A stretch of 64,000 bases of DNA from Misgurnus anguillicaudatus (lineage: Eukaryota > Chordata > Actinopteri > Cypriniformes > Cobitidae): assembly GCF_027580225.2 (NCBI RefSeq), contig NC_073351.2, forward strand, positions 7,978,501 through 8,042,500. Reading direction: 5' to 3'. Numbering within the stretch: position 1 is the stretch's first letter; each line of letters begins with the position of its first letter. The notes under the pieces were generated by a model. That model did not search any database and had not been told where the DNA came from. It saw only the letters and a program-made list of their open reading frames with translations. This document shows positions 44,556 through 56,688 of the stretch, one piece after another. The translations under genes and the position numbers were made by a program.

Positions 44556-46096
44556 GCAGCTTAAGTTTTGTGGATGGTTGCCAGGAGGTTGCTAAGGTCT
44601 GGTTGCTTAAATATTCTGTTCCCCAAATATGGTTAAGGTGCTGTCTGCAAAGTCTATGTTGTTTTAGGTTTACTTTCAAAAACAGATAAAAATCATAAAT
44701 ATAAAAAGCTCACTGCATTGTACTGCATCTATCTTGAAAGTTACACACCACTACCACTACCACACTTACACAAAACATGCACAAAAATACACATCCTTAA
44801 CCCCAAACAACAACAAACACATACGTATATAACGCTGTAAAAAGTATTTCTGGAGACACAAACAACACAAAATTCCCAGGAATTCAAACATACACAAATA
44901 TACAGAGCAGACTAGAGTACTATGCACTTTAAATCACTCTCTCTCTCTCTCGCTCGCTCTCTGTATGTTTTGCTAAGACCAGGAAACTCATAAAAAGCCC
45001 AAGTTTCTAAATTACTGTCACTCAAAGGGCTCTTTTCTTTCTCCCCTCCACCCATTTTCTGCCCTCAGTACCTTACAGTAGCTCTACCTTTCCCTCCATT
45101 TACTCAAACCAGAGTCTCTCGTTCTTTTTCTGTCCCCTTGGCCCTGAAGGCAGAAGGGTAAACAGTGAAACCCCGGTTCGAATAAAGGCTCAATTCTTGT
45201 CTCGCGTGTTAAAAATGGATACAAAGGCAAACCTGTATGATAATTTTTGGCATATGGTGGCAGGGGCCAACGAGACACTGTCGTTCCTTGTTCTCGTGCA
45301 AGATTAAAAAACTAACTTAAAACAGCAAGCTAACTTACAGTAACTAACGTTTAATTACAGTAACTTAACTGTTATGTTATTCAATTTTCTTCTTATTTAT
45401 ATAAGTGAGCATGTTTATAGCTTTATTAGTTAATAATTTTGATTTTATATTGTATAAAGCGATGTATTAATAATAGCTTTGAACTACTTTAAATTATAAG
45501 TTAAGCTACTGTAGTGTTGAGCATCAATAGTTATGTGGCTCCTTTAAGCGCTCCAGGATTTGTCTATGCTTGTCTGCGATGCGTGGTTGGAAAAAAGGGC
45601 AGCTTTCACGACTCATATTCACTGCTGGGTGCCAGGTGGTGATGTTTATATAAGGCTGCCTGGTGCCAGGCTGACAGCAGTTTCTCTTAAACCAGGTACG
45701 ATCTGGAAACTTGACACACGTCACGAGCCAAAAGACTTGATGGTAGAGCGAGAGCGTGTCTTCGGGACACTCCGTAGAGCGTGTCATTGTGCTGGGGTGA
45801 CGGGGTGTTATCTTGTGCCTGCTGTCCTGGTTGTAATGCTTTCGAAGGCTCAGCAGACTCATTCTGTCCAAAGTTAAAATACTTACTCCTGTACCAGTGT
45901 ATAAAAACCATACAACACCATCTATTTATCCATCTAGCAACTCAACACCCGAGCAAAAGCATAGTAAACACCATGCCTACCATAAAAAACTGAAAATTTT
46001 ACTGCATAAAATCTGCAATAACATTATTTTTACAATTTGTGCTGCTGCAGAAACAATACTAAAAAGAGGCAATATTTTACACTTTCCACTGTTTTT
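44556..46096. other. Intergenic, nothing recognised
   Basis: CT microsatellite at 44936-44965. The overlapping frames at 45524-45911 on both strands have no domain. Confidence 0.4.
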
Positions 46097-46128
46097 CAAT
46101 GCTCTACCACCGAGCTACAGGAAAATCC
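46097..46128 (-). repeat. tRNA-like 5' fragment (SINE or tRNA remnant)
   Basis: The minus strand reads 'ctgtagctcggtggtagag', which closely matches a tRNA D-arm with RNA polymerase III A-box. No B-box or acceptor-stem partner is found, so it is a remnant, not a working tRNA gene. Confidence 0.4.
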
Positions 46129-46486
46129 CTTCAAGATCATTCAACAGGCAGCAATAAACCGAGAGCAGACATATACTAAACAAGCACCACCAGGTCAGAG
46201 GATGATACAGTGCAAAGATAACAGGATTAGATAACAGAGACACAGTGAGAATAAACAGGGCAGCGCGTGACAGCATGCTGATACAGTGAAGTTAAAGGAG
46301 GCAATGGATGATTATCAGCATGAGGTCTGTTAAACGTCTGCTTTATTTTAGGAGGTAAAACAAAAGGTACAACAAAACACAAAAGCTACCACAGGTCCGT
46401 TTTGGGAAGCTCCTTTTATAAAAATGTAAAAAAAAATGGTTACTGGGGCGGTGCCCCTTTAAAACGTACAGCTTTGTAGCCAAATG

Positions 46487-47100
46487 ACACTTTTCCATTG
46501 CATAGTACCCCACGGGTCAGGTCGTGTCTTACTTTGGCTTGGTTAACTTTTCCATTGAGTTTAGTACCACTTCAGAGTGGGAGGGATTATAGGCCTGTCA
46601 TTATATTTGCACTGCCTACTGCTGTGACATCATACGAAAAGTGGTAGTGAGCAAGCATCGTTGGAATGCAATGTTTCCCATACATTAATTTATTTGTCAG
46701 TCTGCCACAAAGTCAAAATTGACCACCACAAATAGATGTTTGCACATCGCGTGTATCGCTTCCTCTGTCTCTCATCACAGTTTCTGTACAAATACTCGTG
46801 GAGTCGGTCAGATGTGCAAGGAAAACACAGGTAGGGTGTTCCTGTTTCTCAACGAAGTTTGAGCACGAAGTGCAAGCATGAAGGTAAAGCTATCTTACAT
46901 TAAGCGATGATGCTTCTCTCAGACCAATCTGTTATCTACAATGTTTTCACGTCACGTTTTAGTATCAATTCAGCTCGCTTGGAACCTCCGAGGTGGTACT
47001 AAAAAAAGTATTGGGTACTACGTACTGTACCCAGTGGAAAAGCCCCCAAAAGTAAGCTGACCCAACCCAACCCGTCTGGTATGATGATGCAATCGAAAAG
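46487..47100. mobile_element. MITE with CACTTTTCCATTGCAT-like ends
   Basis: Left 'cacttttccattgcatagta' and right 'atgatgatgcaatcgaaaag' are imperfect inverted repeats. 'ttttccattgagtttagtac' and 'gtactgtacccagtggaaa' are a second pair. Flanks CCAAATGA and CCAAAAGA are a possible 8-bp duplication. Confidence 0.55.
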
Positions 47101-47273
47101 CACCAAAAGAGTACAAGTTGTGCATCTTTATTAAAATAATTTTATACAGACATCTGTGCTGCACCGGCGATCTCTTTGTTGTATATTGTTCTGTCCTTCT
47201 CTGGTCGCACCGGATTGTCTTGGATCACAGAAGCGCAGTTTACTCCCTTTTTCTTTTGTCACCAAAAGAGTAC
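47101..47273 (-). repeat. 145-bp insert between perfect 14-bp direct repeats
   Basis: CACCAAAAGAGTAC occurs at 47101-47114 and 47260-47273. The 145 bp between end, on the minus strand, with AATAAA about 18 bases before the junction. This looks like a target-primed retroinsertion of an unidentified transcript, but no poly(A) tail is present. Confidence 0.45.
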
Positions 47274-47496
47274 CTCAGGGGTAGCCTGGGTGCCAGACGA
47301 ACTTAGCCCCGCCCACAACATTTGAGGACGGGAGTTCGGTCCTGAGTTTCTGCATTGTGGCGCTTCTATGCTCAAACAAAAACTGTTCGGGCCAATCAAA
47401 ATGTCAGGGCGGGCTTTATAAGATGATGGACAGATGATCAAAAGTAACGTAATCAACCACATCACCAAAGAGCGCGTGCGTTGAATCTGTTTTCTC

Positions 47497-47706
47497 ATGG
47501 AGAACCAAGTGAAAGAAGCAACTGAAAAGGGTATCACTGCGATGCAACCCGTTGTGCACAACGAGGTGGATATAATTAGCGGTCGTCGATTTTTCGGAAG
47601 CCCGGAATCGTGGCTGTTGGAAAAAAAGGGACATGCTATAGGCTCCAAGGTTTTTCAAGCCAACGTAATGGGTATCGTGGATGAAGTTTACCTAACTTAT
47701 AAATAG
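47497..47706 (+). pseudogene. RecQ-like helicase fragment
   Basis: A 69-residue frame with three segments in the order seen in RecQ-family DNA helicases: MENQVKEATEKGITAMQ (compare the Ia-like M-x-DQV...GI-A segment), FFGSPESWLLEK (compare the T/S-P-E motif Ib) and VMGIVDEVYLTYK (compare the DEAH-type motif II followed by W). The Walker A segment upstream and everything after motif II are absent, and residues are missing between motifs. RecQ helicases unwind DNA in repair; fish genomes also hold transposon-linked RecQ-like genes, and this fragment in a repeat-rich stretch ('gccccgcccacaac' at 47308) more likely derives from such a copy. Family call is from motifs only. Confidence 0.45.
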
Positions 47707-50700
47707 TAAGAGATAGTCTGACTGTATGACTTTGTGAGTTATTTACTTTGTCGTGATATGAATCAAATGTTGTAAACTTCTCAAACATAAGTAACATGAG
47801 AGTGCAGCCCCCCTTGGGTACAGTGCATCCCCTCCCGGCTCCCCCAAAGAAAATTTATGACATAAAACATCTTAAACTTGACATTTTAATTAAACAAAAC
47901 AAAACATATTAAATTAAATTATATAAATTATAGTTCTGTTCGTTAGAAGCCCTATTTTTCTGGGTTTAATTACACAGAATTTATGATAAATATATGTTTT
48001 ATAAAATGTCATAAAAATCTTGCGGCCCCCAGTTTAAGAACCACTTTGTTGTAAAAGTAAATAAATGTAAATAAAAAGTTTAATTCAATAAAAAAAATCA
48101 AAAAAGAAACACTATATTTCAAGAAAAAAATCCCACTTCCAATACTATGTAATTACATAAGAAACATTCCTAAAGTTAATGTACCTACTGTGCTTTTTAT
48201 GTAAGTGCATTTGAAGACACATAAAATAAAGTGTAATCCAAGAAAAAGCTAACCACTGTACACTCAAAAAAACAAAATGCGGGGCTGTTTCCAAAATTTC
48301 TAGTTTAATGTTTTTTCATTGATGCTATTTAGGGGTGTCAAAATCTTTCATTTAAATAAGTATAAATAAAATGATTGCATTAAGTCATCATCTCTCAATG
48401 CCAACAATAAAATCATAAAAGGATGAAAGTCAAAAGGGTTTACACAGGTGTGAACTTTTCCTTTAAGAAAACCTATGGTATTTTGGAGGACACAATGGCC
48501 ACTTTCAGTACTGTTATTAGTCTCTAGCAAAGACAAATAAAAAAGTATGTTTATATTTCATTAATATCCCAGATAAAACTGTTGTGCCTGTACCGAATCC
48601 AATATACCTTATAAGTAGCATACTATATTTTAACCAAACAAATCCCTCGACCATAAATTTATTCCACAGGAAGACTGAGATTAAGTTGTTTCTAACTTTA
48701 GGCAGCAGGGTACAGCTACCAAACTTTGAGTCTCTGCAGAACAATAACATGTCAATTTCACAACCAAAGATGAAATGTGACACAGCCCAGGTCCCTGAGG
48801 ACACAGCGACCAGCCCTGTCGACAGCCAATCACAGCACAGCCTATAGCCACGCTGCACGTACCATGCCAATGAAGCCTGTGTCAAAAATAATTGCATCCA
48901 ACAAAAATAAATAAAATACAAAGCATGAATGCAAGCGCGGCCCGCGGTGGTAATTGACATCTTGTGTGCTATATTGTGAGCGTGGACACCTCCGCACTCA
49001 GTCCATAATACAGCAGTTCATTACGTGAGGTGTGAGAAGACAAAGCAGCCATTCACTACAGGCCAGCAGACGCAGACCTGCAGGAGTTTGGGGGGGATAT
49101 GAAACACAGGAGCCGTCGGCTGTTTCTCTTGTAATTGTCCCAAAGACTGCTGCTACTTTTCACCCATTCACAGACCCCGCTATACAACCATCAAGTCTGC
49201 CTTGCCAAACCACTGGAAAAAGAAACCTTGAAAGGCCTGAAAAAAAAACGGGACGGGGTGCAGGGCACGCTGCGCTTAGATCAAGTCTTTTGTGCATTGT
49301 TATACAAAACAATAAAGGGTATACTTATCAAAATTATAATCTGTACTCTATTTCACAATGAACAATCCCTCACACGGAAAGTGAATACTTTGCTTTGACA
49401 GGCAAAACTGCCGATGGTGCCACTAGAGGATAAATGCACTGTTGAACGTCTAATTTCATTTCATGTAAACGTGTAAAATAAACGAATAATAATTCAAACA
49501 AACCAAACATATGCATTACAAACCATAATGAATTGAAATACGAAACATGGTACATTAAGCAAAATATTTTAGTGAGCCAAGGTTTTACTAGAAATAGATT
49601 CTTAGTTTGAAAAGTTCAGACTGCTTTCTCTGTGCGCACATGAGCTCAGGTTGAATACTGTGTGAGCTGCCTCGCTGTCTGATAGCATTGCCGTCTAAAG
49701 CAGCATCTATTTGTCATTGAGCCTCACAGCTGAATGACTTGAAGAGTTTTTAATAGGCATCAACTCTGCAAGCGTTCACTTAGAGCGCACTCATATGATA
49801 TAACTAACCCAACCGAACTGTGCCTGAGCACGATTGTCCCCCCTCCATACTCCCCAGAAGCAAGTAGTTTGGGCAATCTGGGCACGCTTTCGTCATTAGG
49901 CTTCGATTGTTTTGAAGAAAACAGGAAGTAAAGTGCTTTCTCAACACTGGAGCCCATCATAATGTAAGTCTGTGTTTTTTTAATCGGAGTCGTTTAGTGC
50001 ACAATGACACACAGCCCTCCCACATGCCATCGTATTGCTTAGTGGATCTGTCGCTTGTGCAGCTCGGACATTCACGTAACCCTGCCTACTGCATGCATCA
50101 GAAGGTTTTTACGAAGGTTTTGACGCGCAATTGACGTCTGTCCTTTTGAACCACGCTCTGGTGCGATTCGCAGTCACGCTGCATGTTTCTCACCTGAGCC
50201 CAAGTGAACTGCGCCCGAGCCCACCTTTGCAAGCTGGCCAGTAAGCGATTTTCTAAACCGCGCCTTTTCTCATTCATTCCCTCCATATGAATTACAAAAA
50301 TGCTTTAGTATAGAATTCAAAGCAATAAACTAAACTTGTTTACAGCTGGTATTAAGATGCGTTTTGGTCAATCAGATCACAAGTGGACGGCGCTAAATAC
50401 AGGTGTAAATGGGGTGTAAAATGTTTTGAGCTTGTCCACTTTCTACCACATTCAGAGGTAGTCGAAAACACTTTCGACTGGATTGCTTTTGTGGTGAATG
50501 TGGTTTCATGCGGTTGAATGTGTTTGAGCAGCTACATAAGACCACCTTCTCTCTGTCTACTGATCTAATCTGATGTACCGAGCACAATGTTTTTACACCG
50601 CTCCTGACTTCTAGCACAAGCACACAGTGTTCAAAACGATCTTTAGGCTTTCATTGATCAAACTAAAGCGGCTGCTCTCTGCCTCTTTCATTTTTGTTTA

Positions 50701-51131
50701 ATTTGGCAAGCGTGTAAAGTTCTGCTTATTTCATCAATTGCTATGAAATATAAATGAAATATTGCTATGAAAGCTGATATCCATGATTTATATATACATG
50801 TATAAAACACTGTGTGGCTCAGACTCTTACATAATATTAGCTTGCGTCAATTTAATCCTCAGTCATTTCTTCCGCTCGCATTTAAACGAAACCAGAGGGA
50901 CTCGCCAACAGACCATAATCTGTGAATGTACCCACTATTAGACATCGGCAGATTGTTTAAAAACAGCTGATGATTAGATTAGATTGACAATCAGAAGGAG
51001 TGGAAAAATATCTCAGATTTCATACCGTGTTGTTATTTTGAAGTGGGTGACAATAACAACTGAATTGCAGTTTGTATGCTTTGTATGTCTAGGATTTCAC
51101 AACTTAATATTTTAGTAAAAAGCTAAACTAT
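47707..51131. other. Intergenic, nothing firm
   Basis: A hAT-like fragment ('gcggcccccagtttaagaac') ends near 48044. The 147-residue minus-strand frame at 48517-48960 has no recognised domain. No RNA gene or defined element found elsewhere in this 3.4 kb. Confidence 0.4.
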
Positions 51132-51322
51132 CGTTCCCTTTCAGTCGGTCACTACGACGTCACGTCGTGACCGACGAATTGGGAACTCGCTTAGAGAGAC
51201 CAATCTGCTTCGAATACTACTAAAACGCCAATGAACTTGGCATTGAGATATTTGCATAATGCTGGCGCCGCCCCGCCAGGTGCGTATATAAGCCACAGGT
51301 GCAAATATAGAAATCAGCTTTT
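51132..51322 (+). repeat. DIRS left inverted terminal repeat
   Basis: Positions 51160-51320 are nearly identical, inverted, to 56689-56850 ('aagctgatttc' through 'ggtcacgacgtga'). The first ~28 bases (51132-51159) are unique to this end and recur, inverted, in the internal complementary region. Confidence 0.93.
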
Positions 51323-51763
51323 TATCGCTTCGAAAGCCGGCAGTAGCTGCTACTGAGAAGCTACTTTCTGCTCTTCTGGGAACGGTTGCAGAAGTTGATT
51401 GACAAGCAGTACTGACACAGCGGACGCTCGCAGAATTCCACTGCTCTGCATATTTTTTGTTTTGAGTTTAGTGTGTGCGTTGCCTCTCCCTGTGCGCATC
51501 ATCAGCTGAGCACCAAAAGAGTGATTTCCCTAAAGAGTGATACGTGAGAGCTCTGTGTCTTTTTAAAGACAGCCACTCTCTTGTATATTCGGAGATCAGC
51601 GTCCTTTTCAGGATAGCTTTTCCTCCGTGCGATCTTGGGTGCGAGAAGTACAGGGATTTCAGTGACGGTCACGAGCGCTGTCTTTGTGCTTGCGCATCGA
51701 GCACTCCGAGGCTGCGCTCGTGGAGAGCTTTTGTTCTCTCTGTGAGAGCATAACTCTCTTGGA

Positions 51764-52840
51764 TTGCGGAGCCGACTGTCGTTTCTATGGGAACGACGTC
51801 CGCGCCTTTGCAGTGCTGAACGCCGCCATGGTGCGGCTGTCAAGCGCTCGCAGGACGCTCTTCGCATCACTACGCTGAGTAGGACGGAGGATGCGTCCTT
51901 CACCTACCGGCCTTCTCATCCTCAGCCGGTTGAGGCTCCGGTGGAGACTGCAGAGTCGTGTTCTGCGATTTCTGCCGAATCCATTGGACCTCCTTCTGGT
52001 TCCGCCCACATGATTGGTACTTCGGAGCTGCCCGAGCCTCTACGGTCCTCACCTCCTGTGCCTGCCTTTCCCGACGGCACGAAGAGCTGACGTGATTTGC
52101 GGCCGTCTCGGCCGTTCAGCTTTCACCCCTCACCTCCCTCACCAACGGAGCCGCTAAGGGGGGGATCCCTTCAGTGGAGCGGGGGGTTGCGATGCAGCTG
52201 CGTTCCTGGAGGGACCACCCAACCATTCCCTCCCGTGTTTGTATAGACAGTCGTCCGGTTACGGGCGCTGCCCATCAGGCATGCGGAGACGCGGCTTCAG
52301 CCCTGCACGCAATAACGTTACTGCAGGTTCACCAAGCAAAGGCTTTAGAGATTTACGAGGGAAGCCGTGACCTTCAGTCGTGCGATGTCCACCACAGTGT
52401 TCAAGATCGCCACCTTTGGCTATGTCTGGCTTACATGACGGACGCAGACGAGAACAACTTCTTGAATGCTCCTGTCTCACAGACCGGCCTCTTCGGCGAG
52501 CCCGTGGAGTCGTACAGCTCCGCTGCGCAGACTGAGGCGATCTCCTAGGTCATGCCCCGGCGAAAGAGAGCTGCCCTTGGTCCACCACGCCGGCTCCTCA
52601 GTCTGCCTCTCGCCGTCGGCGTCCTGCGGCGGCCACCTCTGTTCCCCTCCTCGGACCCCATTTCGGCAGCGCATGGGAACCGGTCGTCAGCAGCTCGCCC
52701 CGCCCGCTTAGCCGCTTCCCGTGAAAATCGGGAGTTTATGTGGCCAGTAATGGGCGACCTGGATTGGCAGAGGATGACTCTTCAGGAGACGGTGATTCGC
52801 TCCTTCCCCCGGTAGAGGGTCGGGTGGAAAATTCTTGGTT
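51764..52840 (+). pseudogene. DIRS Gag-like region
   Basis: Open stretches in several frames. The most telling is within 52174-52548: HLWLCLAYMTDADENNFLNA followed by PVSQTGLFGEPVES, the conserved core of fish DIRS Gag-like proteins, preceded by a helix-rich block with LLQVHQAKALEIYEG. An adjacent arginine- and proline-rich segment (MPRRKRAALGPPRR) continues past a stop at 52546-52548. A Gag-like protein would package the element RNA. Broken by frameshifts and stops. Confidence 0.7.
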
Positions 52841-53187
52841 TGCATCTGTTCCACCGGCTGTCCAGCCGGTACCCACTTAACCACACATAAGAGTGCATTC
52901 CTCTTCCCTCTCCAGGTCTCCAGAGGATCGAGAGAGCCGTGAACGGGCACACCAGCTCACCCTACCTCTCCTCTATCGCCAGCGGGTGTTTTTCCGGAGT
53001 CTGCGCTCTCCGCGCAGGAGACCAGACGACCGTCACCCTCAGCGGGCTCAGGTCAGTGTCACACACACACATACTGTAGATGTTTATGCTGTCACAGCAG
53101 ACGCACCGGCAGTTTCACCTGTCTCGCTTCGCTGCCCCACTGCGGGTACTTCGGTAGTGTCGTTTATTCTCCTCGTACGGTCCCTGG

Positions 53188-53900
53188 ATGCTTCGCTTCA
53201 GTTCCCAGCCCGTCTCGTTGAGTTTTACGCACTGTCCGCCTCGGTTACGAAATACAATTACCGGCACTCCCCCAAATTCTACGGGCATTCGTTTCACTAT
53301 AGTGAAAGCGTCCGATGCACATGTACTGCGTGCAAAAGTCGATGTCCTGCTGGCGAAGGACATTTCGAGCCGGTCCCTCTTACCGAGAATGATGATAAGG
53401 TTTTTCCAGCCTTATCTCATATTACCCAAAATATGCGGTGGGTTACGACCGATTTATTTACGCATCGGCTCTACAAATGTGATCCTTTAGGATGATACGC
53501 CGAGGTTCGTATTTCAAATCGGTTTGCAGCCTTAGACCTGTAGACGTGTACTTTATGTGTCCATCTCCCCTCGCCTTAGACCGTTTTTCACTCTGCGTTT
53601 GTGGGGTGGGCATATTAATACTAAGTACACCATTCGAGCTGTCTCTCTCTCCCCGTGTCTCCAGGAAAGTGCTAGTCACGGCATTAAAGTCTCAGAGAGA
53701 GAGAGCGTTGTTCGCATTCTGCTTATATTTATGTCAACTATAATGGCTCGTTCTTGGCAGACGTGCGCGAACACAGAGATTTAATGCTTCAGCATCTCGC
53801 TCGTTTTAGTCATCAGGTCAGCTGGGAAAAGAGCAACTTTGCCCCGTGCAGAGGATCCTTTTCTCAGTATGGAAATAGACTCGGTCGATTTATTGGCGTG
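53188..53900 (+). pseudogene. DIRS reverse transcriptase, broken
   Basis: Starts in the frame of 53188-53490 with NSTGIRFTIVKASDAHVLRA, then LILPKICGGLRPIY, matching the fingers region of DIRS reverse transcriptases. Continues in another frame with DVYFMCPSPLALDRFSL and ELSLSPRVSRKVL. The position of the catalytic Y-x-D-D box reads YVNY (53730-53741), so both catalytic aspartates are gone. Then REHRDLMLQHLARFSHQVSW. Several frame changes; no complete protein is possible. Confidence 0.75.
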
Positions 53901-54382
53901 TTTTACAAGAGTGCGCAACCAGTCAGTTCTGACTTGCCTCGGTTTAATTCGAGGGAAGTACGCGGTCCCTCTGAAACAATTTCAGAAGCTCATGGAAATA
54001 TGACAGCATGCTGCGGCTGTGACACTGCTCGAGCTGCTTCATATGAGACCGCTTCAGCATTGGTTTTACGATCGAGTCTCGAGGAGAGCGTGGCGCAACG
54101 GCATACACTGTGTAACCATTACACCTGCGTGTCATTTCAATTTTACCCCGTGGCAGACCCAGCATTTCTTATAGCAAGATATGCCCCTGAGTCGGGTCTC
54201 CTGGCATTCTGTGGCACATACGATGCCCCCAGCACGGGATGAGCAGCCACGTATGACGGGCTTGCAGTCTCAGGGGTGTGCATAGCACCCCAACTGCCGC
54301 GAGCGGTGCGCTGTATATCTCGGACTTGTACGCTCCGCTATGGAGATGCGAGGGAAGGATGTATTAGCCGACACCGACGTCA

Positions 54383-54988
54383 TTGCGACTGTTGCGTTAT
54401 TTACCGTTAAGGCGGTTTTTGCGCTCTCGTCACCTGTCGCATCTCGCTCGTCATCTCCTCCTTTGGAGTCAGAAGCATCTGAGGTCCCTTCGTGCCATTT
54501 ACATCCCGGGTACGCTCAATACAGCGGCAGACGCGCTTTCCCGAGCTGCGCGCACCGGCGAATGGCGACTCCACCCCCAGACGGTTCAGCTAATTTGGAA
54601 GAAGTTCGGTCGTGCGCAGATATATCTATTTGCGTCACCGGACGATACCCACTGTCGCCTGTTTTATTCACTAACGGAGGGCAGCCTCGGCGTGGATGCG
54701 TTGGCACACAGCTGGCCGCGGGGGACGAGCAAATACGCATTCACTCCAGTGAGCTTAATCGCACAGACACTGTGCAAAGTCAGGCAGGACGAGGAGAGCC
54801 TTTTATTAGTCGCCCCGTGTTGGACGACCAGTAATTGGTTTTCAGAGTTAATGCTCCTCGCGACAGCCCCTCCCTGGCGAATTCCCCGGAGGAAGGACTT
54901 TCTTTCTCAAGGAAGGGGCACATTATGGCACCCGCGCCCCGACCTGTGGGATTTCCATGTATGGTCGTTGAGTGCGCGCAAGGTTTAG
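54383..54988 (+). pseudogene. DIRS RNase H end and methylase-like domain
   Basis: The longest clean DIRS frame, 201 residues. It opens with HLLLWSQKHLRSLRAIYIPG and NTAADALSRAA, the end of the RNase H domain, then GEWRLHPQTVQLIWKKFGRA. The following block LFASPDDTHCRLFYSLTEGS, VDALAHSWP, LLLVAPCW and ATAPPWRIP is the Dam-like adenine-methylase-related domain of DIRS elements. It ends at a stop before the recombinase. The RNase H N-terminal half before 54383 is badly decayed. The role of the methylase-like domain in DIRS biology is not settled. Confidence 0.8.
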
Positions 54989-55960
54989 GTGATTTATCGC
55001 AAGCGGTATCTAACACCATCGACGCGGTACGAGCACCGTCCACAAGACGGGCTTACGCGCTTAAATGAAACCCCTTTCGTCACCTGGTGCTCTTCGCAAC
55101 GCGAGGACCCCAGAGAATGCTTAACATTGTGCTTTTATCTTCAACATAGGTTAGATGGTAGGCTGTCACCCTCCACCATTAAAGTTGATATCGCCGCTAT
55201 TCTGCTCATCACTCACTTATTAACGGCAGATCAGTCGGCCAGCATGATTTGGTTATTAGATTTTAAGAGGCGCTCGCAGGCTAAACCCCTCGCGCCCTCC
55301 CTCTTTCCTCCTGAGACCTGTCCATGGTGCTGAAGCCCTACTACAGGTTCCGCGTTCGAGCCTTTGCAGTCTGCGAGTCTGAAGTTTTTGTCAATGAAAA
55401 CTCTGACCCTGCTAGCATTGGTCTCCGTGAAGAGAGTAGGGAATTTACATGCATTCTCTGTTGACATTTCGTGCCTTCAGTTTGGTCCTGCTGTCTCACT
55501 GAGACCCAGACCAGGCTACGTGCCCAAAGATCCCACCACTCCCTTCAGAGATAAGGTGGTGAGCTTGCAAGCGCTGCCCCCCGGAGGAGGGCAGACCCAA
55601 CCATGGCTTTATTATGCCCCGTACGAGCGTTACGCATCTACGTGGATTGCACACAAAGCCTTAGGACCTCAGATCAGCTCTTTGTTTGTTATGGTGGTCA
55701 GCAGAGAGGGAAAGCTGTCACTAAGCAGAGGATGTCTCATTGGATAGTTGATACTATCGCCCTTGCTTATAATCTGCAGGGCATTCCTTGTCCATTTAAT
55801 TGAGAGCTCACTCTACTAGAAGTGTTGCCTCATTTTGGGCATTCGCTCGTGGTTCCTCGCTAACAGACATCTGCAGAGCTGCTGGTTGGGCGACACCTAA
55901 TACGTTCACTAGATTTTACAGTGTTCGTGTCGAGCCTGTCTCCTCTCGTGTTCTTTCCTC
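54989..55960 (+). pseudogene. DIRS tyrosine recombinase, broken but with R-H-R-Y residues
   Basis: Lambda-integrase-type recombinase that would insert circular cDNA. N-terminal arm RAPSTRRAYALK ends at a stop (54835-55068 frame), followed by RLSPSTIKVDIAAI in another frame. The catalytic core starts in the frame of 55364-55747 with KTLTLLALVSVKRVGNLHAF (Arg codon 55433-55435), moves to 55603-55803 (SHWIVDTIALAYNLQGIPC), and ends with AHSTRS (His 55809-55811, Arg 55818-55820) and GWATPNTFTRFYSVRVEP (nucleophilic Tyr 55917-55919). All four catalytic residues remain, spread over at least three frames. Confidence 0.85.
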
Positions 55961-56508
55961 ATTAGGGGAAGCACAGAGAACAGGCTCCGACTGCTGCTCC
56001 AAACTGAGCTCAGTATGGAAGGCCATCGAGGCAAAAATGCGTAATAATTTGTTTTGCCTTCCTCCGCTGCCTTGGCAGCCTGATGTTGCGGAGCATCCAC
56101 TGCCAGCCTCTCACTAGCTGCATCCTCGCGAACCTGTGTTTGGCTCGGGCATCCACATTGCGTCCCACCGGGTTCCTTTGTGAGTATTTTTCCGTGGGGT
56201 TAATCCTACTAGCCCACATTTCCCTCAGCAGAGCACTGCTTTGCTTACACAGCCACGGCATTCATTTATACCTCAACTACGGTTGACTCTCGCCCACCAA
56301 TAGCCCTTAACGGGGCGGTGGCTTCCGCAGCATCCCTATACCGCTCAGATAGGGCGCTTCCCAGTCGCTGGCACTACTGTGGGGTTAAAGGAACATCTAG
56401 TGCCCGGCCTTCTGCCTTAAAACCTAATTTTCCTTATCCTTAAGTGGAACCGGAGGGCTTTACGCAGACACTGGAAAAGGTCAGCCCTCAGTGGCGTTTT
56501 GGTAGGGA

Positions 56509-56613
56509 TTCCCAATTCGTCGGTCACGACGTGACGTCGTAGTGACCGACTGAAAGGGAACGTCTCGGTTACGTATGTAACCCTCGTTCCCTGAAGGAGG
56601 GAATGGAGACGTC
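56509..56613 (+). repeat. DIRS internal complementary region
   Basis: Bases 56509-56562 are an exact reverse complement of the left terminus 51132-51185. Bases 56561 to about 56613 are the reverse complement, with a few mismatches, of the right terminus ending at 56899. The two halves overlap by the dinucleotide CG, just as the two ends would overlap when joined in a circle. Confidence 0.93.
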
Positions 56614-56688
56614 ACGTCCCGTCGCCACAGGGCTGCGCCCTGCTGTTTATCGGCCGGTCACACTTTCCGGATTTCTCAGCGAAAAAGA

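Noticed and set aside
45524..45911. Frames of 74-115 residues on both strands
   Set aside because: No domain or splice context; likely chance.
46097..46128. Functional tRNA gene
   Set aside because: Only the D-arm-like segment is present; no B-box, anticodon arm or acceptor pairing.
48517..48960. 147-residue minus-strand frame with hydrophobic stretches
   Set aside because: No recognised family, no Kozak or splice support, and an opposite-strand frame of similar quality overlaps it.
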